NCBI GenBank assembly: GCA_039881045.1
Contig: JAYWVB010000057.1
Location: 1 to 64,000, forward strand
Direction: 5' to 3'
DNA from: Chaetomium olivaceum
Taxonomy: Eukaryota > Ascomycota > Sordariomycetes > Sordariales > Chaetomiaceae
Length of the DNA: 64,000 nucleotides
The translations under genes were made by a program, and so were the position numbers. Positions 57,069-64,000 of the stretch are shown piece by piece. The notes under the pieces were generated by a model. That model saw only the letters and a program-made list of their open reading frames with translations. It searched no databases and was not told the origin of the DNA. Every line of letters begins with the position of its first letter. Position 1 is the stretch's first letter.

Positions 57069-59088
57069 ATGAAGCCGACCCCGGTGTTCTGGGCCTTTGC
57101 CAGCCTGCAGTCGCTGGTTGCGGCCCTCTCCATCGCTGAAATCAATGGTAACACCTTCCTTTCGCCATTGTCGGGGCAGACAGTCACCAATGTCACCGGC
57201 CTGCTGATCGCCAAGGGGCCTAATGGTGTCTGGATTCGGTCAACGACGCCCGACGACGATGAGGCCACCTCGGAGGCCATCTACGTGTTCGGCAGCAAGG
57301 TCGGGGCGAATTTGACTGTAGGCGACATCATCTCCCTGGATGGCAAGGTCACCGAGTACCGGTCGAACGCAAACTACATCTACCTTACCGAGATCGCCTC
57401 CCCGACAAATGTGCAACGGGTGTCGTCAGGCAATGAAGTGACGCCCCTCGTCATTGGCAAGGACACGCTCTCACCTCCCACGGTGCAATACAGCGAGCTG
57501 GACGGAGGTGACATTTACAACCTTCCCAACGGAGTCGCCAACATATCCGAGGTGAACCCTGTGCTCGATCCAACCAAGTACGGTTTAGATTTCTGGGAGA
57601 GCCTCAGCGGTGAGCTGGTCACTGTTAAGGCACCCCGAGCTATTAAGACGCCGAACAAGTACGGCGACACCTGGGTAGTTGGTGACTGGGCTATTACGGG
57701 AGAGAACGAGCATGGCGGCGTGACCATGTCAGACAAGGGTAACCCATTGCTGGATTTCGGCGTTCATTGGTATCACACATACTTACACAACCCAGACTCC
57801 AACCCCGAAGTTATTACGATTGGCTCGCCTCTCGACGGCACCAAGAATCCCACCGACTCCAAAATGGGGGATCAATTCGAGGATATCACGGGTGTTGTCC
57901 AGCAGACCTTTGGTTTCTACGCTATCCTTCCCCTGACCGCCCTGAAGACCACCACCGCAGCCTCGGCCGCCGCCCCTCCCACTACGCTTGTCAGCCAGGG
58001 AAAATGCAAGGCCCTCACAATTGGCAGCTACAACGTTGAGAATCTCGCCCCGACCTCTGCCCATCTCCCCAAGGTTGCCGGTCACATTGTCGATTACCTC
58101 AAGACCCCCGACCTGATGTTCATTCAAGAAGTCCAAGACGACAGCGGGCCGACGGACGACGGCATTGTTACTGCCAACGCCACTCTCACTGCCTTAGTAG
58201 GCGCCATCAAGTCTCTCAGCAACGTCACGTATGCCTTCGCCGAGGTCGAGCCCCGTCTCTAACGAGGACGGCGGCCAGCCGGCGGCAACATCCGCGTGGC
58301 GTACATCTATCGCCCCGAGATTGTGAGCCTGTACAAGCCCAACCAGGGCGGCGCCAATGACGCCACCGGATCGTGGCGGGCAAGGGTAATGGTTCCGAGA
58401 GCGCCCCAGTACTCTCGTTCAACCCGGGCAGGATCGACCCCGCCAACGAAGCGTGGAAGGCTAGCCGGAAGGCCGCTGGCTGCTGCGTGGAAGGCTAAGG
58501 GTCAAAGAAGCCGTTTTTATACGGTCAACGTGCATTGGTCGAGCAAAGGCGGTGGCACCTCGCTGCATGGAGACCGGAGGCCCCCCATCAATGGGGCGGT
58601 TGACGCGAGGATGGCGCAGGCCAACGTTACAGGGGTAAGTTCCAATCGAGATTAAAGATCAGATAGTAGACGCTGACAGAACCAGTCCTTCATCGCAGAG
58701 ATCCTTGCCTTGGACCCGTCGGCGAAGGTCATTGCTGCGGGAGACTTTAACGAGTTTGCCTTTGTGCAGCCGATGAAGACCTTCTCAGCTATCTCGGGGA
58801 TGATGGACCTAGACGAGGCGGCTAAGGTACCCACTGAGGAGCGGTACACCTAGTAAGTGTTCCTACATGTGAATTCGAGTGACCATGGCAATGGTGATGA
58901 TACTAACCGCGAACAGTGCTTACGACATGAACGCTCAAGCTCTGGACCACATGTATGTCAGCCCGACTCTGGCACACAGCAAGACGACACGCTTTGAGCA
59001 CATCCATGCCAACTCATGGGCGGCTTTTGATGATGTGGTGTCGGACCACGATGCTAGCATTGCGTTGTTCAACCTCTGCGGCTGCTAA
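57069..59088 (+). CDS. Secreted endonuclease/exonuclease/phosphatase-family nuclease (four frameshifts)
   Basis: Model: 57069..58634, 58686..58852, 58917..59088, about 634 residues. Resembles large extracellular nucleases of the ExeM/NucH type that cut DNA or RNA outside the cell. Signal peptide (PVFWAFASLQSLVAALS); an N-terminal OB-like region (GLLIAKGPNGVWIRS ... VGDIISLDGKVTEYRS); then the EEP catalytic domain: LTIGSYNVENL, DLMFIQEVQDD, NIRVAYIYRPE, TVNVHWSSKGGG, VIAAGDFNEFAF, and the terminal SDHDASI. Within exon 1 the frame moves +1 at CCCC 58251-58254, -1 at 58281-58282, -1 at 58368-58369 and +1 at 58471-58472. The net shift is zero and the exon keeps a length divisible by three. A TAA in the uncorrected frame (58260-58262) would remove the catalytic half. 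Confidence 0.82.
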
Positions 59089-59443
59089 TGCAGGACGGTG
59101 AGCAGGGTGGATGTGACCGTTAGAATTAACCTAAATAAGATAAGATACGTCGAATTTGAAAAGAAACCAGATACACAGCCTCCAAACCAATTCAGTGATC
59201 CTTGAGGCAAGCCTCATTGCCTGTAATGATAGCAGAGAAAGAGACAACGACTTGGAGGCCGAGACGGCGGAACCCCATCCAGATCACTCTGATTATAAGG
59301 CTAAGTTTCTTACACAGAAGTACCGCTATGTATTACAGATAGTCCGTCTCTCAACCCTAAGTTATATTGAGACGGGTCATGAAGCAAGAAAAAAAGAAAA
59401 AAAGAAACAGGACCGAGTGTGCGTTAGATACTTCCACTCGCGT
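59089..59443. other. Convergent 3' region
   Basis: 355 bp of 3' UTR between convergent genes; A-rich near 59385-59405. Nothing else seen. Confidence 0.5.
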
Positions 59444-62400
59444 TCATTCTGTTCTCTCCAAGCCACTAGTCTCGAGACACTCCTGTAATTTCTGCAGTTG
59501 GTTGGACTTAAGCTCCCGCCTCTCCTCTTGACTGAGCCGAAAGCCCCCGCTCGCCAACTGCAGCTTGCGCAGCTGTCTGCTTTGAACAACCTGACAGGCC
59601 ATGGAGTTAGTGCATAATATATTAGGAGCTGGGGGGTTCATTCGTGGGGGACCAACCTCTTCGATAGACCGTTGCATCGCGTATCGAAAGATTGTCACTT
59701 TTCTTTGCTGGTCCAGACGCAGTACACGGCCAATAGCTTGGCTCTCTACCGCCGGGTTCCACTGAGGCTCAACAATGTGGACCATATTGGCAACGGTAAG
59801 GCCGTTGAGTCTGGATGGCACCTGTCAGTCCACGATCCCATCACCTCATGTCCGCGCTAGACATAGCGGTGCATCAGGGAGCCGCATAGGGTACATACCC
59901 AACGCCACCGGTAGAGAAGGTCATCAGTAGTACTCTGGAGGCAGATCTGGTCTGGAACTGCAGCAACATCGCGTTGCGTTTCTTCGGTGGCACATCCCCG
60001 TCAACACGGAGATAGTCGACCTTTGCCGCCTCCAAGGCCGCGCCGAGAACCTCGAGCGTTGTCTTCCAGAACGAAAAGATCACACTTGAATATGTTAGTC
60101 CCAAAGCCACAAACAACCAAAAGGAGGCCAGCATATCTTACCACTTGTTTGTGAGGTAGTGGGTCTGTACGTTCTGGACGATGGCCGTAATTTTTGATGG
60201 GCAATTCTTTTCCCCGTCATTTTGGGGAGCCAATCCACCACCCGCCAGGCTATCCACATCATGATCCTCGTGACACAAAGGACAGGTGAATGGGTTGTCT
60301 TCGCGGTAGCTGCTGCGATACGGGTCCACGTAGCATTCGCCGCAAAGGAGTCGCCCACATTGCGTAAGGCGACCAGAATCCGTGTCAGAAGAGGCATTTC
60401 CGATGGACAAAATGTCTACGGAACAGTGAGCGCAGATGGCCTCGCCGCTCTGTTGAAAGATGCTAAGCGTCTCGTCCGGCTGTCGTGAGGGCTTTAGGGC
60501 TGAAAACACGGTTGATCCGGCCAGGCCGTTGTTGCAGAACATCCTGAGACGGGAGTAAGGCTTCCATCACCATTTGATGCGCCTTTTCATCGCTCAAACC
60601 CTTGGTTCCTATGGCTATGGCCCTTCTACAAGCCAACTCCAAGCCTCGGTAGTCCCTTCGCTCCTGCGCAGTAAATGCCGGCTTGATCGTTTTGAAGTCG
60701 TGCTCCTGGTTCGGTAAAACAGTCTTGTTTCTTCTAAGGCAGATGGTCGAAAGGATGAGTTGCAGGTTTTTGAACTCTGGGTGCGTGGTGCTTGCGCTGT
60801 AGTCAACCTTCGCCGCGTATTTCCTGAACGTGGCGGTGTCGCTGAAAATGGGCATCCGTAGGAATTTGATCAGGGATCCGAGGTCGTCCAGAGAGTTTTG
60901 AATAGGGGTTCCCGTTAAGCACCATCTTGCTTGTGATGGTATGTTACAAACAGCATTGAATTGCTTGCTCGACCAGTTTCGGATAGTATGTGCTGTGTTT
61001 GAGTTAGCATCTACGAAGACGGGTGGAAGAACTGTGCTCATGTCGCTACTTGCCTTCATCTAATATTACCCGAAACCAGCTGGTCTGGTGAAGAGGGCTG
61101 CGATCTGGTCCTTTACGATGCTCTGCAACCACTGTTCCATATGTCGTGAGCACTATATCGTATTCGCCCACTTTTGCGGCAACCCCTTGTCTATCCTGGC
61201 CGTGATATACCGCGTACCGCACTGATCCAGGATACAAATGTCTGTTCAAAGATGACGGTTAGTCCGTATCTTTCTATTCAGCTAGGTTATCACGCCGTTT
61301 AGTTCAACCTTTCAATTTCTTTTGTCCACGTATTGAGTAAAACTAGAGGGATTATTTAGCCACGGTACCATCCGCTACGTGATATGCGCGGTCTACTTAC
61401 GTTCAGATGGCACAATAACCATCGTCGCCTTGGAGCTGGTAGGGGTATCTCGGTTAGGACGCACCTGCGAGACCATCGAGACAAAGTCCCTCGCCCGTTC
61501 CAGTGTCGAGATTATCAGCGCCAAGGTTGTAAGTGTCTTGCCGAGTCCCATGACATCCGCCAATATTCCTCCCATGCAGTCTCTGGCTGATTTGCTCTTG
61601 GCCCCCGTGACAGAATTCTGGTAACTGTTTCAGTCACGTATTAGCTTTGTTTGCCTATCCGGTTAGGGGCGCGCCAGCATGGATGACGAACTACTCTTCT
61701 CCACTTGGAAATGCCTTGAGCACCCACAACCCGGTTTCTACACTTTGTAGTCGAGACTCGCGACGGATCATGAAGTCCAATGCCTCCTGTTGATGCCTGT
61801 TTGCTTGTCAATCTCGTGCCTGCCAGAAAGAACCGCGTGAATTTGATTGCCTACCGAAAGAGGGTGGTTAAAATGCGAGAGTCTTTTGAGGCTATAGCTA
61901 TGCATCGATAAGCTGGCAGCTTATCAAACCAGTCTTCTATGTCTGTGATGAGATCGCTAATCTGAGCCGCTTCTCCGTCTCGGAGCTTGCCAGGATTGAC
62001 CGTCATGTCGCCTGATTCTTCGGTCATCAGAGCAACAGGGAGGTCATTGTCAGCCTTTTGCATCCTAGGTGGCGGGTCCGGTAGCTGTAGTAACTGGGGA
62101 TTCTCATAACGACAGTCAACCATTCTCGTATCAGGAGGCTGGAGGAACTGCTTAAAACGTCCGAGGGCGGTGGCAATCTGGTCTCCGGAATCCCTTTGCC
62201 CAAAAAGCGCCAGTTTGACACCCATGAGCACAACTTTGCGGCGGTTCGTTTGTGATTTGTGCGTTTCTGCTACCTTGTCATTCCATTCAGTCTCAAGAGC
62301 CCAAGCGTCCATGCGAAAGCCCGGGGGGTTTTCGCAGAGTGACAGTGCCCGGAAACATTCCATTTCCAGCACGGCTACGGCCTTTCCACCAGGGACTTCC

Positions 62401-62972
62401 ACCAGGCCATGGTCGGGCTTCAGCCTTATCCGCAACTGGAGATATGCCTTCCCGTCTTCGAAGACCCGACGGTTGGGTTGGCAGTCGCCGGGTGGCCATT
62501 TCATCTGAACTTTGACGTTGGGCAACTTTGCAAAATGTTAGCATAGAGTTGATATAAAGTCTGGGCTACTATGAAGCGTCAAATATTCACCGTTCCAAAG
62601 CAGATTTCTTGCACAGGTAGCGGGAGGAACGTCGCGGCTCCATTAGAAATACCATCCTCACTCCCCCCCGGCTACTCTAGCCTGCTGATTGACGATTCCT
62701 CCGCTGAAGCCTTCGAAGGACGAGTAGAATAGAGGAGGCATGATTGTGGAAGGGTTTTGGAGAATGGATGTGGCTGGGTTGAGAACAAGATTGGGGAGGG
62801 CCGTTCCACCAGCAGAATTATCGGGCAATAAACCAGCAGAGAAGCCTTCATAAAAACCCCCATGGAGTCCATTCTGTAAGCCAGCCCAAGGCACGTTGTG
62901 CTGCGGTCTCTTCCCGCTTGGAGCGTCTTTGTCGCCTTCGTGGCGTCTCTTCGAAGCATGGTTATCTTCCAT
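59444..62972 (-). CDS. SNF2-family ATPase with internal RING, Rad5/HLTF-like (two frameshifts)
   Basis: Model: complement(59444..59590, 59657..59810, 59899..60084, 60142..60992, 61054..61241, 61309..61342, 61401..61624, 61695..61796, 61855..62525, 62591..62972), about 978 residues after removing one extra base at each of two runs (C7 at 62663-62669; GGG at 60551-60553). Nuclear DNA translocase of the Rad5/Rad16 group, acting in damage tolerance or chromatin remodelling. Motifs: MGGILADVMGLGKTLT (I), VPSELLLNTW, DIVLTTYGT, ILDEAHTIRN (DEAH), WCLTGTPIQNSLDDL, a RING-type Cys array (CAHC ... CGRLLCGEC ... CPLC), CVIFSFWKTTLEVL, GGVGLNGLTVAN and AIGRVLRLDQQR. A 34-nt mini-exon supplies part of motif Ia. 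The exon 6/7 donor is GC (GCAAGT). HLTF and SHPRH relatives are alternatives. Confidence 0.87.
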
Positions 62973-63549
62973 CTTCACGGCTCTGGGCAGCAGGAACTAG
63001 AACCGGCCACTCTCATCCCCAGCACGCGCTGTGGGTTATTTTGAAGGGGTCCGTAAGGGCCACACTTGCAGGTGGATCTCAGCATATAGACAAAGCGGTT
63101 ACGAGCAAACGCAAAACTTAAGTACCGATGTTGGATAGACGAAGGCTATGGGGTTGGAAAAGTGCGAGGGCGATGAAAATCAACAGCGGGTTCAGCGGAT
63201 CAACACTAGGGGAACTGAGAGCTTCCACTTGCACAGCCTCCCTGCACTCAACTGGGGCTTGGGTTGCCGCAGGTCCATCCTTTAACCCAATCACCCCAAT
63301 CGGCGCAGCCTTCTGTTCGAGAAAGGGGCTCAGGGGGGCACTGCAGCTTGTGGTTCTTGGCGCAGGCACAGCCATGCATGGCACATGGGACACGCATGGC
63401 AAAGCTCCCAAGTTTTTTCCCCGCTCATCTTGATTACCACGTCGGTCACATATGCGCAGACCTTCATACCGCGACCACAGCACCGCACTCTTTCTTAACA
63501 GCGCTGTACACGATAGGCAAGCTCCTGGCCCGTCTCGCTAGCGATCAAG
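62973..63549. promoter_or_regulatory. Divergent promoter, SNF2 gene / STAND-like gene
   Basis: 577 bp between divergent start codons. No specific element identified. Confidence 0.45.
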
Positions 63550-64000
63550 ATGGATATGAAGAACCAGTTCCGTCGCGTCCTTGACGACTTCAAGAAGAAA
63601 GCGGAATTGACAGGCGAAGAGTTGAAGTACTTCCAGTTCACCGATTTTGATGATGTTCTCACCACCCTCAACTCAATCCAAAAGGAACAAGCCAAGAGGA
63701 AGACATTGGTGTACATGAAGAGGATTGAGCCGTTCTTGAAGACGATGGCAGAGTATGGTAAAGTCATAGAGGTCTTTGTCAATACATCAGAGATTCTAGC
63801 CTTTGTTTGGGTAAGTGCCCGCCCAAACCTTTCGTCGTAATTCTAGGCTTGGAGGGCATTGTTAACACTTCTTATATCTGTAGGGCCCGCTAAAGTTTCT
63901 CATCACGGTAGGCTCAACCCAAACCCAAGGGTTGCCTATCTACATAAATTTGCTGACAATACCGGTACCCAGGTAGCGTCCAGCTTCATCGATGCATTCA
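63550..64000 (+). CDS. N-terminus of a DUF7708-type STAND/NLR-like protein (cut by the window end)
   Basis: Exons 63550..63810, 63884..63907 and 63973..64000 onward. The reading MDMKNQFRRVLDDFKKKAEL ... RRIEP-like FLKTMAEYGKVIEVFVNTSE, ILAFVW, then GPLKFLIT and VASSFIDAF across two introns matches the helical DUF7708-type domain that starts many fungal NACHT/ankyrin (NLR-like) proteins, where W-GP-KF-L continues straight on. The second exon is only 24 nt. The NACHT and repeat domains, if present, lie outside the window. Fungal STAND proteins can act in self/non-self recognition, but that role here is inference. Confidence 0.75.

Noticed and set aside
600..62972. Repeat-induced point mutation (RIP) as the cause of broken frames
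   Set aside because: RIP makes C-to-T transitions with many stops and AT gain. The breaks here are single-base indels in runs with intact flanking codons.
1..64000. CRISPR arrays, tRNA or rRNA genes, transposase or reverse-transcriptase genes
   Set aside because: None seen by eye; no regularly spaced repeats, no cloverleaf-like T-loop/anticodon combination noticed, and no transposon protein motifs. A tRNAscan or repeat-library search could still find something small.

Overview
The window is nuclear DNA of a filamentous ascomycete, most likely Sordariomycetes and probably near Chaetomiaceae. The evidence is many short introns (about 45-110 bp, GT-AG) with fungal branch-site-like motifs, GC-rich coding sequence, and typical fungal families: PTH11-like receptor, AA11-type polysaccharide monooxygenase, GMC oxidoreductase, P450, MER3/HFM1 helicase, DUF7708/STAND protein. 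The genus is inference. No rRNA, tRNA, CRISPR or transposase gene was recognised. All exon models were made by eye from splice signals and reading-phase bookkeeping.

Layout. 0.6-1.8 kb: single-pass membrane protein with an apple/PAN-like domain (-). 4.8-5.7: small acidic protein with an HTH-like segment (+). 6.0-8.8: cysteinyl-tRNA synthetase (-). 9.3-9.8: nucleoside 2-deoxyribosyltransferase-like protein (-). 10.2-13.8: large protein with three intron-split C2H2 modules, a DUF3716-like Cys cluster and a cupin-like end (+). 14.4-17.4: tandem family of three small membrane proteins (+). 18.4-18.7: small unknown protein (-). 19.6-22.8: divergent GPI16/PIG-T and LUC7. 23.3-24.8: RG-rich low-complexity protein (-). 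25.6-27.7: GMC oxidoreductase (-). 28.3-29.8: PTH11-like receptor (-), divergent from an AA11-like monooxygenase (31.1-32.3, +). 33.1-35.8: Gfo/Idh/MocA oxidoreductase and an ABHD12-like hydrolase (+). 36.0-37.9: secreted TAP-type hydrolase (-). 39.7-40.9: D-amino-acid-oxidase-like flavoprotein (-). 44.0-50.0: P450 (-) divergent from a terpene-synthase/PRISE-reductase fusion (+). 51.2-55.6: MER3/HFM1 (-). 57.1-59.1: extracellular nuclease (+). 59.4-63.0: SNF2/RING Rad5-like ATPase (-). 63.55-end: start of a DUF7708-type STAND/NLR-like gene.

Two themes stand out. First, the P450 / terpene cyclase-reductase pair looks like a compact specialised-metabolism locus whose central gene fuses a class I terpene synthase to an iridoid-synthase-like reductase; a perfect 23-bp tandem lies in their shared promoter. 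Second, nine genes contain single-base frameshifts, mostly one missing base in short G/C runs. In each case adding or removing the base restores family motifs and exon phase, so these genes look intact but mis-sequenced (or recently broken) rather than old pseudogenes. Automatic gene calls here will be truncated or split.
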